Positions 39,032-48,064 of a stretch of DNA of 64,000 nucleotides are shown piece after piece (positions within the stretch are counted from its first letter, which is position 1; each line of letters begins with the position of its first letter). This stretch comes from Arthrobacter sp. KBS0702 (lineage in GTDB: Bacteria > Actinomycetota > Actinomycetes > Actinomycetales > Micrococcaceae). The translations under genes and the position numbers were made by a program. Where the stretch lies: positions 1,736,001-1,800,000 of the forward strand of contig NZ_CP042172.1 of assembly GCF_005937985.2 (NCBI RefSeq), given 5' to 3'. The notes under the pieces are model-generated. The model saw nothing but the letters and a program-made list of their open reading frames with translations, ran no database searches and was not told the DNA's origin.

Positions 39032-40138
39032 ATGACAACCCTTCCCCCGGTCCCCGGTCCCAGCAGCGCCGACGAGGACGGCCGCCGACGCCACGGCGAA
39101 TACAAGGTTCCCGGCGGCAAACTCGTGGTCGCCGACCTCGACGTCGTCGACGGCGTCCTGGCGCACGTCTCGATCAGCGGGGACTTCTTCCTGGAACCCG
39201 ACGAGGCGCTCCTGGACATCAACCGCAGCCTCACCGGACTGCCCGAGGACGCGGGCGCAGCGGACCTTGCCGCGGCGGTCACCGCGGCGCTGCCCGAGGA
39301 TGCGGTGCTGTTCGGCTTCTCCGCCGGCGCGGTGGCGATCGCGGTGCGCCGCGCCCTGGCGAAAGCCACCGGCTGGGGCGACCACCACTGGAACATCATC
39401 GGACCCTCGGTGCTGCCCACGCACGTCAACGTCGCGCTGGATGAGGTCCTCACCGAAGAGGTCGGCGCCGGCCGCCGCAACCCGACACTGCGGTTCTGGG
39501 ACTGGGAGGAGCCGTCCGTGGTGATCGGCAGTTTCCAGTCCGTCCGCAACGAGGTCCATCCCGACGGCGTCAGCCGGCACGGGATCAGCGTGGTCCGCCG
39601 GATCAGCGGCGGCGGGGCGATGTTCATGGAGGCCGGCAACTGCATCACCTATTCGCTGTACCTGCCGCAGACCCTCGTGGACGGCATCAGCTTCGCCGAC
39701 TCCTACGGCTTCCTCGACGCGTGGGTCATGGCGGCGCTGGAGAAGGTGGGCATCAGCGCGTTCTATGTGCCGCTGAACGACATCGCGACCGAGCAGGGCA
39801 AGATCGGCGGGGCCGCGCAGAAGCGGCTCGCCAACGGCGGGATGCTGCACCACGTCACCATGAGCTACGACATCGACGCGGACAAGATGGTTGAGGTGCT
39901 GCGGATCGGCAAGGAAAAGCTCTCGGACAAGGGCACCACCAGCGCCAAGAAGCGCGTCGACCCGCTCCGCCGACAGACCGGCCTGGCCCGGTCCGAGATC
40001 GTCGCGGCGATGATGGAGGTCTTCACGGAGCGGTACGGGGCGACGCCGGCGGAACTCACCGAGGCCGAACTCGACGCCGCCCTTCAGCGGGTGGAGACCA
40101 AGTTCGGCACCACCGAATGGCTGCACCGGGTCCCGTAG
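39032..40138 (+). CDS. lplA: Lipoate-protein ligase with N-terminal accessory domain
   Basis: Attaches lipoate to acyltransferase subunits of 2-oxoacid dehydrogenases and the glycine cleavage system. The 368-residue product has, at its N-terminus (about 20-115), a domain like the LplA accessory domain (YKVPGGKLVVADLDV, ISGDFFLEPDEAL). The catalytic biotin/lipoate-ligase domain follows, with RRISGGGAMFMEAGN (about 189-203) and NDIATEQGKIGGAAQKR (about 249-265). In E. coli the accessory domain is at the C-terminus, so the order is swapped here. It converges with pepN. Confidence 0.88.
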   Translation: MTTLPPVPGPSSADEDGRRRHGEYKVPGGKLVVADLDVVDGVLAHVSISGDFFLEPDEALLDINRSLTGLPEDAGAADLAAAVTAALPEDAVLFGFSAGAVAIAVRRALAKATGWGDHHWNIIGPSVLPTHVNVALDEVLTEEVGAGRRNPTLRFWDWEEPSVVIGSFQSVRNEVHPDGVSRHGISVVRRISGGGAMFMEAGNCITYSLYLPQTLVDGISFADSYGFLDAWVMAALEKVGISAFYVPLNDIATEQGKIGGAAQKRLANGGMLHHVTMSYDIDADKMVEVLRIGKEKLSDKGTTSAKKRVDPLRRQTGLARSEIVAAMMEVFTERYGATPAELTEAELDAALQRVETKFGTTEWLHRVP

Positions 40139-40167
40139 CGCGGCATCCTTCGTCGATTCGCCACAAG

Positions 40168-40197
40168 TGGCCGCTACACCCACCCGTTTAGCGGCCA
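40168..40197. terminator. Stem-loop between lplA and pepN
   Basis: A perfect 9-bp stem, TGGCCGCTA (40168-40176) with TAGCGGCCA (40189-40197), and a 12-base loop lie between two convergent genes. It is a likely bidirectional terminator. Confidence 0.6.
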
Positions 40198-40231
40198 TTC
40201 GCGTCAGATCGGCGCCCCGGACTGCAGCGTC

Positions 40232-42844
40232 TCAGGCGGACACGGCTTGTGCCTTGAGCGCCCGCAGCAACTGGCTGCGCTGTTCGATGATGATCCGGCG
40301 CAGCGCCCGCGGCGCATCCGCGTGCTCGGCCAGCCATTGGTCCGTCCGGGCGATGACGGGGTGCGATTCCGGCGCCGCGCCCGGCCCGTCGAGGTCCTGC
40401 CCGGCGGGGTAGAGCCCGCGGACGATCCGGCTGGCGATCTCGATGCTGCGCTCCGTCCAGACCTGCTCAAGGCACTCGAAGTAGGGCTCCACGTAACCCG
40501 CGAGCAGTTCAGCCGGGGCCGTGTTGAAGCCCGCGATGGTCGCGCTGAGCAACTGGTTGGACAGCGCCGTGCCGTGGACGGCGGCGCCCCACGCTTCGGC
40601 CTTGACCCTGGGGTCCGGCCGCGCCGCGAGGGCCGTGGCGTGCCCGGACTTGCCCGACGCCGTGTTGTCGCGCGCCAGCTCCGCGTCCAGCTCCTCGGGG
40701 TTGTCCTGTCCGTGGGCCGCGAGGGCATGCCAGAGGTTCCAGCGGAGATCCGCGTCAACGGAGAGCCCCTCGATCACGGTGCTGCCATCCAGGAGGCCCC
40801 TGAGCAGGCCGAGCTGGCCGGCGTCGAAGCGGCTCGTGGCGGCGAGGGTCCGGGCCCAGGCCAGCTGCTGGTCGGAGCCTGGTGCCGCCTGACGGAGTTC
40901 GGCGGCGGCGGTGGCCAGGAAGCTGCCGCGGACCTCCTCGCGCCGGGCCGCCGGTACGTAACGTTCGATCGCCGTTCCTGCGTTGCCCAGAATGTTCAGC
41001 AGCACCCCGATGCCTGACTCGGCCGGCCCGAAGCGCTGCACCGCCTCGACGTAACGGGCAGCGGGAGTAGCGGCGTCGCGTGCCGAATCCCACAGCGCGG
41101 TCCAGCACAGGGCCCGCGCCATCGGGTCAGTGATGGCGCCGAGGGAGCTGCGCACCGTGGCTTCGGAGTGCGGGTCGAGCCGGACCTTGGCGTAGCTGAG
41201 GTCCTCGTCATTGACCAGCAACAACGCCGGGCGGCCCTTGCCGGCGAGCTGGCCGACCACGGTACGTTCGCCGTCGACGTCGGTTTCCACGCTGTCGGTG
41301 CGCACCAGGGCGCCTGCGGCGTCGAAGTCGTAAAGTCCAATCCGCAGCCGGTGCGGCCTCGGCTCCTGCCGGCCTGTGATCGGGTCCTCGGCGTGCTGGA
41401 CCAGCGACACCGAGCCCAGCACGCCGTCTTGCTCGTCAATCTCGGAGGTGAGGGTCGAGATGCCGGAGGTCTGCAGCCACTGCCGCGCCCAGACTGCGAG
41501 GTCGCGGCCGGAGGCGGCGCCCAACGCCGCCAACAGATCAGCCAACGTGGTGTTGCCGTAGGCGTGGTCGCGGAAATACCGGCGAGAGCCGGCGATGAAG
41601 GCGTCGAAGCCCACGTAGGCAACCAGTTGCTTGAGCACCGAAGCGCCCTTGGCGTAGGTGATCCCGTCGAAGTTCTGCTTCGCGGCCTCAAGGTCCGGGA
41701 TGTCGGCGACAATCGGGTGTGTGGTGGGCAGCTGGTCCTGGACGTAGGCCCACGCCTTGCGGTTGTTGGCGAAGTTCACCCACGCCGTTTCCCAGTCCGT
41801 CGTCCGGTCCACGCCCAGGGTGCCCATGTAGTCCGCGAAGGATTCCTTGAGCCACAGGTCATCCCACCACTGCATGGTGACGAGGTCGCCGAACCACATG
41901 TGCGCCATCTCGTGCAGCAGGGTGTTGGCGCGGCCCTGGTACTGCGAGTCGGCGGCGCGGGACGTGAAGACGTAGCTTTCCGTGAACGTCACCAGGCCCG
42001 GGTTTTCCATGGCGCCGAGGTTGTACTCGGGCACGAAAGCCTGCTCGTACTTTCCCCACGGGTACGGGTAGTCGAAGAGGTCGTTGAAGAAGTCCAGGCC
42101 GTTCCTGGTCAGCCGGAACAGTTCCTCCGGGTCGAAGGACGGCGCCATGGAGGCCCGGCAGTAGAGCGCCAGCGGCACGTCCAGCACGGTTCCGTCCGCG
42201 AGGCTCCCGTGCCAGGTGTCCTCGGCCTTGAAGTAGGGGCCGGCGAGCACGGTGGTGATGTAGGTGGACATCGGCTTGGTGGGGGCGAAATCCCACCTGC
42301 TCGTGGCCGGGTCGCTGGTCAGCTGGGTGCGGAGGGCTTCGACGCCGTTCGAGGAGACCTGCCACTCGGACGGGGCCATCACGTGGAAAGTGAATTCTGC
42401 CTTGAGGTCCGGCTGTTCGAAGTTCGCGAAGACGCGGCGCGCGTCGGCGGGCTCGTACTGCGTGTACAGGTAGCACTGGCCGTCGGCGGGGTCATAGAAG
42501 CGGTGCATGCCCTCGCCGGAGGTGCTGTACAGGGCCGTGCCGGTGACCGTGACCTGATTCTCGGCCTGCAGGTTGTCCAGCCGGATCCGGGAGCCGTCCA
42601 CCACGTCTGAAACCGGCAGGCCCTTGCCGTTGAGGAAGACGCTGTGTACCGAACTGCTGATGAAGTCCAGGAACGTGGAGGCGCCGGGTTCGCTGGCGGA
42701 AAAATTGATCACGCTGCGGCTGGTGTAACCCGCGACGTCGGGATCAGCCGCCTGCCAGACGTCCAGGGAGACGTCGTAGCTGTGGGTGGTGATCAGGGCT
42801 GAGCGGGTTGCCGCTTCGTCACGGCTCAGGTTCTGGTTCGACAC
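40232..42844 (-). CDS. pepN: Aminopeptidase N (M1 metallopeptidase)
   Basis: Cytoplasmic zinc aminopeptidase that releases N-terminal residues from peptides. The 870-residue product shows the exopeptidase motif GAMENPG (about 281-287), the zinc site HEMAHMWFGD with the downstream glutamate in WLKESFADY (about 316-345), and a long C-terminal ERAP-like helical domain. The GTG start at 42844 encodes MSNQNLSRDEA, as in actinobacterial PepN. It lies 31 bases after the YeiH-type gene and may be cotranscribed with it. Confidence 0.95.
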   Translation of the reverse strand: MSNQNLSRDEAATRSALITTHSYDVSLDVWQAADPDVAGYTSRSVINFSASEPGASTFLDFISSSVHSVFLNGKGLPVSDVVDGSRIRLDNLQAENQVTVTGTALYSTSGEGMHRFYDPADGQCYLYTQYEPADARRVFANFEQPDLKAEFTFHVMAPSEWQVSSNGVEALRTQLTSDPATSRWDFAPTKPMSTYITTVLAGPYFKAEDTWHGSLADGTVLDVPLALYCRASMAPSFDPEELFRLTRNGLDFFNDLFDYPYPWGKYEQAFVPEYNLGAMENPGLVTFTESYVFTSRAADSQYQGRANTLLHEMAHMWFGDLVTMQWWDDLWLKESFADYMGTLGVDRTTDWETAWVNFANNRKAWAYVQDQLPTTHPIVADIPDLEAAKQNFDGITYAKGASVLKQLVAYVGFDAFIAGSRRYFRDHAYGNTTLADLLAALGAASGRDLAVWARQWLQTSGISTLTSEIDEQDGVLGSVSLVQHAEDPITGRQEPRPHRLRIGLYDFDAAGALVRTDSVETDVDGERTVVGQLAGKGRPALLLVNDEDLSYAKVRLDPHSEATVRSSLGAITDPMARALCWTALWDSARDAATPAARYVEAVQRFGPAESGIGVLLNILGNAGTAIERYVPAARREEVRGSFLATAAAELRQAAPGSDQQLAWARTLAATSRFDAGQLGLLRGLLDGSTVIEGLSVDADLRWNLWHALAAHGQDNPEELDAELARDNTASGKSGHATALAARPDPRVKAEAWGAAVHGTALSNQLLSATIAGFNTAPAELLAGYVEPYFECLEQVWTERSIEIASRIVRGLYPAGQDLDGPGAAPESHPVIARTDQWLAEHADAPRALRRIIIEQRSQLLRALKAQAVSA

Positions 42845-42875
42845 TCCGCTATCTAATCACGGGGAGACCCGAAGC

Positions 42876-43931
42876 TCAGCGGGCGGGGATAAGGACGACG
42901 GCGGCGGCCAACCCCAGGGCCGCGATCAGCAGCCACGAGGCCAGGGCGGCAAGCAGCGCCGGAGTTCCCGTCCGCAACAGTTGCCGTACCCGGACGGCCG
43001 AGCCGAGTCCGAACAAGGCCATGCCCAGCAGTAGGTCCTGCAGCACTGAGGCGGCCCCGAGCACGTCGGGGGAGAGCCAGCCGGTGGTCCGCAGGGCGGC
43101 CATGGCGACGAACCCCACCACGAACAGCGGAACGATCGGCGGGAGCCTGCCGCCGTCGTCGGACCCGATCCGGTGGTGGACGCCGGCAGCGGCGACCATG
43201 GGGGCGAGCAGCAGCACGCGGGTCAGTTTGACGATGACGGCGACCGCGAGCGCCGAGGCCCCCGCGGTCTGCGCGGTGGCGACCACCTGCCCGACGTCGT
43301 GCACCGAGGCGCCTGCCCACGCCCCGAAAGCCTCCGGGCTGAGCCCCAGCGGGCCGATGAGGAGGGGCAAGACGCCGATGGCGAGTGTGCCGCAGAGAGT
43401 GACGAGCGCGATCGGCAGCACCGTGTCCTGCTGCCGGATCCGCCGGACGGCTGCCATCGCGCCGATCGCGGAGGCCCCGCAGATCGCGAAGCCGGTCGCA
43501 ATCAGCATCGAAACCGGCGGCGGCAGGCGGAACAGCCGGGCGATCCCGTAGGTGCCCGCGAACGCTGCAAGCACCACCCCGGTGATCAGCAACAGGGCGG
43601 GCCAGCCCAGGCCCAGCACGTCCGCCACACTGACTTTGAGCCCCAGCACGACGATGCCGGCGCGCATCAGGTGCTTGCCGGCGAAGTCCAGCCCGGCCCG
43701 GCCGGACCCCGCGCTCCAGCCCGACACTCCCGGCAGGTTCGCGGCCAGGAGTCCCAGCAGGACCGCGACCGTCATGGCGGGCAGCGCCGGCAGCATTGTG
43801 TGGACCGCCAAGGCGGTCCCGACGGCGGCAGCGCAGGCAAGCAAGCCCGGCAACAGCGCGCGCAGCCGGCCCAGGCGCTGGCTGACCGCGTGCAACAGGA
43901 AAAAGGGTCGGAAAACAGGCACGTCGTCCAC
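42876..43931 (-). CDS. YeiH/UPF0324 family putative sulfate exporter
   Basis: Integral membrane protein of 351 residues with about ten helices. Family hallmarks are AGIVVLGLKVSVADVLGLG (about 91-109), ATGFAICGASAIGAMAAV (about 143-160) and AWAGASVHDVGQVVATAQTAGA (key part about 207-228). The family is annotated as putative sulfate exporters, but transport is not firmly shown. The start is GTG 43931; a shorter product beginning after the polar N-terminus is possible. It is divergent from the ATP-grasp gene. Confidence 0.87.
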   Translation of the reverse strand: MDDVPVFRPFFLLHAVSQRLGRLRALLPGLLACAAAVGTALAVHTMLPALPAMTVAVLLGLLAANLPGVSGWSAGSGRAGLDFAGKHLMRAGIVVLGLKVSVADVLGLGWPALLLITGVVLAAFAGTYGIARLFRLPPPVSMLIATGFAICGASAIGAMAAVRRIRQQDTVLPIALVTLCGTLAIGVLPLLIGPLGLSPEAFGAWAGASVHDVGQVVATAQTAGASALAVAVIVKLTRVLLLAPMVAAAGVHHRIGSDDGGRLPPIVPLFVVGFVAMAALRTTGWLSPDVLGAASVLQDLLLGMALFGLGSAVRVRQLLRTGTPALLAALASWLLIAALGLAAAVVLIPAR

Positions 43932-44026
43932 CTTGCCCTACCGACAGCTCAAACACCGCAGCGTGAGCCGCAACACGCCCCGCGGGAGGCACCGAAATGA
44001 TTTCGTAACGAAAAGATGGTTGGCTT

Positions 44027-45637
44027 ATGGCCATGTCTGACCTTTTTGAGGATTACTCAGAGGCCGCCGGCCGCAGCGGCGCCTACGACGAGATGTTTGC
44101 CCCGGGCCAGGAGGCCCGGCGCTCCTACGGCCAGGTTGCCGGGGCGCTGAGGGAGCTCTCGCTGGCCGATGTCACGGCGCGCGCGGACTCAATGGCCCGG
44201 ACGTTCCTGGACCGCGGCGTCACCTTCGACTTCGCGGGCGAGGAACGGCCGTTCCCGTTGGACATCGTCCCCCGGGTCATTCCGGCCGATGAGTGGGCCG
44301 TGCTCGAACGCGGTGTGGCGCAGCGGGTGCGGGCCCTGGAAGCCTTCCTGAACGACGTCTACGACAAGATGACCGTGGTCTCCGACGGCGTGATCCCTCG
44401 GCAGCTTGTCACCACGAGCGCGCACTTCCACCGCCAGGTCCACGGCTTCGAGCCGGCCGGCGGCGTGCGCGTCCACATCTCCGGCATCGACGTCGTCCGC
44501 GACGCGGCGGGCACCTTCCGGGTCCTGGAAGACAACGTGCGGGTGCCCTCCGGCGTCAGCTACGTGCTGGAGAACCGCCGGGCCATGGCCAAGGGCCTGC
44601 CCGAGGCCTTCGGCCAGCAGCTGATCCGCCCGGTGGAGGAATACCCCCGCCGGCTGCTGTCCGCGCTGCGCAAGACGGCGCCGTCCGGCGTCGACGATCC
44701 CACTGTCGTGGTCCTGACCCCCGGCGTCTTCAACAGCGCCTACTTCGAGCACACCCTGCTTGCCGGCCTGATGGGCGTCGAACTGGTGGAGGGCCGCGAC
44801 CTGATCTGCCGCGGCAACCGCGTCTACATGCGCACCACCGCCGGCGAACAGCGCGTGGACGTGATCTACAAGCGGATCGACGACGAGTTCCTGGACCCCC
44901 TGCAGTTCCGCTCCGACTCCATGCTCGGCTGCCCCGGGCTGGTCAACGCCGCGCGCGCCGGCGGCGTCACGATTGCCAATGCCGTCGGCAACGGCGTCGC
45001 GGACGACAAGCTGGTCTACAGCTACGTGCCTGACCTGATCCGCTACTACCTGGCCGAAGAGCCGGTGATCGCCAATGTGGACACCTACCGTCTCGAGGAG
45101 AAGGAAGCCCGGGAAGAGGTGCTGGACCGGCTCCACGAGCTTGTGGTCAAGCCCGTCGACGGTTCCGGCGGCAAGGGCCTGGTGATCGGCCCGGACGCGT
45201 CCAAAGACGAGCTCGAGGCCCTGCGCAAGCGCATCGTTGCCGACCCTCGCGGCTGGATCGCGCAGCCGGTGCTGCAGCTCTCCACCGTGCCCACGCTCAG
45301 CGGTGACAAGTTCGGCCCGCGGCACGTCGACCTTCGCCCCTTCGCGGTCAACGACGGCGACGACGTCTGGGTCCTGCCCGGCGGCCTCACCCGGGTGGCG
45401 CTGAAGGAAGGTTCCCTGATCGTGAACTCGAGCCAGGGCGGCGGCTCCAAGGACACCTGGGTGCTCGCGGATTCGCCGCAGGTCCCGGTCGAGGCAATCC
45501 CGCGGCCCGCCGTCGCCGTCCGCGAACGGGTCTCGGTCTGGCCGGTGGAAAGCAACTGGCGCGACAGCCAGAAAGAGCAGCAACAGCAGCAACAGCAGCA
45601 GAGTTCCGACGCCCAGGAGGTAGCCGCGAATGCTTAG
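44027..45637 (+). CDS. Circularly permuted ATP-grasp type 2 protein
   Basis: Predicted peptide or amide ligase of the circularly permuted ATP-grasp group. The 536-residue product contains the family blocks FDFAGEERPFPLDIVPRVI (about 67-85), GVRVHISGIDVVRDAAG (about 146-162), EDNVRVPSGVSYVLENRR and VDGSGGKGLVIGPDAS (about 379-394). It ends in a tail with eight consecutive glutamines (45578-45601), which is unusual. Start is ATG 44027 or 44033. It overlaps the alpha-E gene by 8 bases. Same trio order as Rv2411c-Rv2409c; function unknown. Confidence 0.87.
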   Translation: MAMSDLFEDYSEAAGRSGAYDEMFAPGQEARRSYGQVAGALRELSLADVTARADSMARTFLDRGVTFDFAGEERPFPLDIVPRVIPADEWAVLERGVAQRVRALEAFLNDVYDKMTVVSDGVIPRQLVTTSAHFHRQVHGFEPAGGVRVHISGIDVVRDAAGTFRVLEDNVRVPSGVSYVLENRRAMAKGLPEAFGQQLIRPVEEYPRRLLSALRKTAPSGVDDPTVVVLTPGVFNSAYFEHTLLAGLMGVELVEGRDLICRGNRVYMRTTAGEQRVDVIYKRIDDEFLDPLQFRSDSMLGCPGLVNAARAGGVTIANAVGNGVADDKLVYSYVPDLIRYYLAEEPVIANVDTYRLEEKEAREEVLDRLHELVVKPVDGSGGKGLVIGPDASKDELEALRKRIVADPRGWIAQPVLQLSTVPTLSGDKFGPRHVDLRPFAVNDGDDVWVLPGGLTRVALKEGSLIVNSSQGGGSKDTWVLADSPQVPVEAIPRPAVAVRERVSVWPVESNWRDSQKEQQQQQQQQSSDAQEVAANA

Positions 45638-46556
45638 CCGTATTGCCGAGTCCCTGTTTTGGATCGGCCGCTATGTGGAGCGGGCGGACGGTACCGCCCG
45701 GATCCTGGACGTCCACCTCGAACGCCTGAACCACCTGCCGATGGAGGAACAGCGCAGCGTGGCGCAGGAACTCCTCGCGGTCATGGGCGCCCGGCCGCAG
45801 TCCGATGACTTCGGCCTGGACGAGCTGCTGCACGCCCTGGCCTACGACAAGCACAGCGCCACCTCGATCGCCGGTTCACTCGGTGCTGCGCGGGAAAACG
45901 CCCGGCGCGCCCGGGAGACTGTGTCCTCGGGCCTCTGGGAGAGCTTGAACACCACCTACTACGGGCTGAACCAGCACCGCAAGGACGTGGTGGGGACCTA
46001 CCGCTTCTGCAACTGGGTCCTGGAGCGCACCGCAATGGTCAGCGGCCTCGCGGACACCACGGTCAGCCACGACGAAAGCTGGCTGTTCCTGGTCCTGGGC
46101 CGCTCGCTGGAACGCGCGGACATGACCGCGCGGATGCTCTCCACCCGCGACGTGCTCTCAGCCGGCATGTCCTGGGTGAACATGCTCCGCTGCGCCGGCG
46201 CCTACGAGTCGTTCCTGCGGACCCGCCGTGCCGCCTTCGGCGACCAGCACGCGGCCGAGTTCCTGCTGCTGGACCGGCTCTTCCCGCGTTCCATCGTCTA
46301 CGCCCTGCGCGACGCCGACGAGTGCCTGGCCAAACTCGACCCCTCGGCCCAGCGCGTCGGCTTCATCAACGACGCCCGACGGATCGTGGGCCAGGCCCGG
46401 ACTTTCCTGGAGTTCCACCGCACCGACGACCTGATGTCCGAACTGCCCGAGCACATGGAACGGGTGCAGAAGGCCGTATCGCAGGCCTCCGATGCCATTT
46501 CCCGTAAGTACTTCAATCAGGCAGACGAACTGGCCTGGGTGGGAGAAGTTTCATGA
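45630..46556 (+). CDS. Alpha-E domain protein (DUF403)
   Basis: All-helical alpha-E protein of 308 residues that always travels with circularly permuted ATP-grasp ligases. It begins MLSRIAESLFWIGRYVERAD, the family signature. Later it has ENARRARETVSSGLWESLNT (about 88-107), LGRSLERADMTARML (about 155-169) and a C-terminal IARKY-like DAISRKYFNQA. It overlaps the previous gene by 8 bases and the next by 4, so the three are made together. It may bind the ligase substrate or tag; the role is not established. Confidence 0.88.
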   Translation: MLSRIAESLFWIGRYVERADGTARILDVHLERLNHLPMEEQRSVAQELLAVMGARPQSDDFGLDELLHALAYDKHSATSIAGSLGAARENARRARETVSSGLWESLNTTYYGLNQHRKDVVGTYRFCNWVLERTAMVSGLADTTVSHDESWLFLVLGRSLERADMTARMLSTRDVLSAGMSWVNMLRCAGAYESFLRTRRAAFGDQHAAEFLLLDRLFPRSIVYALRDADECLAKLDPSAQRVGFINDARRIVGQARTFLEFHRTDDLMSELPEHMERVQKAVSQASDAISRKYFNQADELAWVGEVS

Positions 46557-47404
46557 CCCGGCTCAGCATCACGCACAAGACGGCGTACAAGTACAACAAG
46601 CGCGTCACCCTGTCCTACAACGAGGCCCGGATGACGCCCCTGACGGATCCGCAGCAGGTGGTGCTGGAGTCCTCCATGAAGGTCTCGCCGTCGCAGGCGA
46701 CGATCAGCAGCTACCGCGACTACTGGGGCACCCGAGTAACCGCCTTCGACATGCAGATGCCGCACGACCACCTCGAGGTCCTCGCCACCACAACTGTGGA
46801 GGTGCACCGGGTGGAGCGGATCCCAGCGGAGGCGGACATTGTCGGCTGGGACGTGCTCTCCGCCCCGGAGACGCTCAACCAGTTCAGCGACTGGATCCCG
46901 CAGTCACAGCTCACCGGCCCCGGCGCCGAGGTGCTGGGGATCGTCCCCGGCGTCGTCGCCGGCCGCAACCCGCATGATGCTGCCATGGCAGTCTTCGAAT
47001 GGATGCGCGGCGAGATGAGCTACATGAAGGGTTCCACCGGCGTCACCACCAACGCCGAGGAGGCGTGGAACCAGCGTCAGGGTGTCTGCCAGGACCTCGC
47101 ACACCTTGCGATCGGGGCGCTGCGCAGCTGCGGGATTCCGGCCCGGTACGTCTCCGGCTACCTGCACCCGCGCTCGACGGCGGATCTCGGCGAGACGGTC
47201 GCCGGGCAGTCCCACGCGTGGCTGGAATGGTGGGACGGCGAATGGCGCAGCTGGGACCCAACGAACCACAAGCCGGCCGGGGACTTCCACGTGACCGTGG
47301 CACGCGGGCGCGACTATCGCGACGTGCCCCCGCTGAAGGGCATCCTGTCCGGCGGCGGCGGGTCGGCGCTGGCAGTGACGGTGGAGATCACCCGGCTGGC
47401 CTGA
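46553..47404 (+). CDS. Transglutaminase-like cysteine protease family protein
   Basis: Contains the bacterial transglutaminase N-terminal beta domain (about 1-85) and the papain-like transglutaminase core. The catalytic triad is visible: Cys in QGVCQDLAHL (about 178-187), His in SHAWLEWWDG (about 221-230) and Asp in SWDPTNH (about 235-241). The length is 283 residues. It overlaps the alpha-E gene by 4 bases (ATGA). In this trio it may act as a peptidase or amidase opposing the ATP-grasp ligase. No signal peptide is seen, so it is probably cytoplasmic. Confidence 0.88.
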   Translation: MTRLSITHKTAYKYNKRVTLSYNEARMTPLTDPQQVVLESSMKVSPSQATISSYRDYWGTRVTAFDMQMPHDHLEVLATTTVEVHRVERIPAEADIVGWDVLSAPETLNQFSDWIPQSQLTGPGAEVLGIVPGVVAGRNPHDAAMAVFEWMRGEMSYMKGSTGVTTNAEEAWNQRQGVCQDLAHLAIGALRSCGIPARYVSGYLHPRSTADLGETVAGQSHAWLEWWDGEWRSWDPTNHKPAGDFHVTVARGRDYRDVPPLKGILSGGGGSALAVTVEITRLA

Positions 47405-47424
47405 GCCGACCGGCGTCGATCCGT

Positions 47425-47910
47425 CTATTCGAGGCCGGAGCGGGTGGCGTCGTCCAGCGGCGTCCACCACGTCAGCGGCGGGACGATCTTGAAACGCCGC
47501 CCCGTGATGCTGTCGGGCGTAATCCGGACGAAGTGTTCCTTCTTTCCCGCCTGCCACGGAAATAGCAGCAGTCCCACCGTGTCGAGGACCTCCGCCTGGT
47601 TCTTCACCGCGGCGGCTTGGCCCTTGACCACGACACTCCAGGCGACGCCGCTGTCCGAGTCGACGCCGTCGGCTTCCAGGGCCACGGGAGTGTCGCTGGT
47701 GGCGGCGTGCAGCTTCGTGCCCTCGGCCGTGCGGAACACGAGAGTTCCGTGGTCCACTTTGTAGTTGATCGGGAAGATGTCCGGGTGGTCGTCGACCCAG
47801 ACAGCCATCCGGCCCACGGAGACGCTGCGCAGCAGCCTCCAGCACTCGTGGCTGTCCAGGTTTTCGACGTCATGGGGCTGGTTGGCGGCTGGTTTCGGAT
47901 CAGTGCTCAT
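47425..47910 (-). CDS. Pyridoxamine-5'-phosphate-oxidase-fold protein, paralogue 1
   Basis: Small FMN/F420-binding split-barrel protein of 161 residues. The family pattern is ECWRLLRSVSVGRMAVWVDDHPDIFPINY (about 21-49), then LVFRTAEGTKL (about 56-66), VALEADGVDSDSGVAWSVVVKGQA (about 75-98) and WQAGKKEHFVRITPDSITGRRF. It is clearly paralogous to the gene at 51369. Such proteins belong to DosR regulons in other actinobacteria. It is divergent from the sensor kinase, and its upstream box is shared with the paralogue. Confidence 0.88.
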   Translation of the reverse strand: MSTDPKPAANQPHDVENLDSHECWRLLRSVSVGRMAVWVDDHPDIFPINYKVDHGTLVFRTAEGTKLHAATSDTPVALEADGVDSDSGVAWSVVVKGQAAAVKNQAEVLDTVGLLLFPWQAGKKEHFVRITPDSITGRRFKIVPPLTWWTPLDDATRSGLE

Positions 47911-47945
47911 GGCGCCGAGCCTACGTCAGGCTGCCCCGGCCGGGC

Positions 47946-47965
47946 TAGGGGACAACGGCCCGTGG
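47946..47965 (-). promoter_or_regulatory. Conserved box upstream of PNPOx paralogue 1
   Basis: TAGGGGACAACGGCCCGTGG (plus-strand reading) lies 36 bases before the start of the minus-strand gene. It is identical at 14 of 20 positions to the box upstream of paralogue 2 (51870-51889), with the pattern TAGGG-N6-GGCCCGTGG. It fits GGG-N8-CCC, the outline of the mycobacterial DosR box. The divergent sensor kinase gene could share it. Confidence 0.5.
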
Positions 47966-48064
47966 GCGTAATAATCCTCGGCTTTGTTGGGTCCGATCGG
48001 AACGTATCGGGGTATTCTGGCAACACGTCATCGGCGCGGATGTACGTCGTGAGAATTGGGGCGA

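Noticed and set aside
44027..47404. A toxin-antitoxin or phage defence reading of the ATP-grasp trio
   Set aside because: The trio is a stable chromosomal set in many actinobacteria, with no mobility genes, repeats or defence partners around it.
47992..48001. Palindrome TCCGATCGGA upstream of the sensor kinase as a regulator site
   Set aside because: Only 10 bp, occurs by chance often in such DNA, and not found upstream of the other candidate regulon genes.
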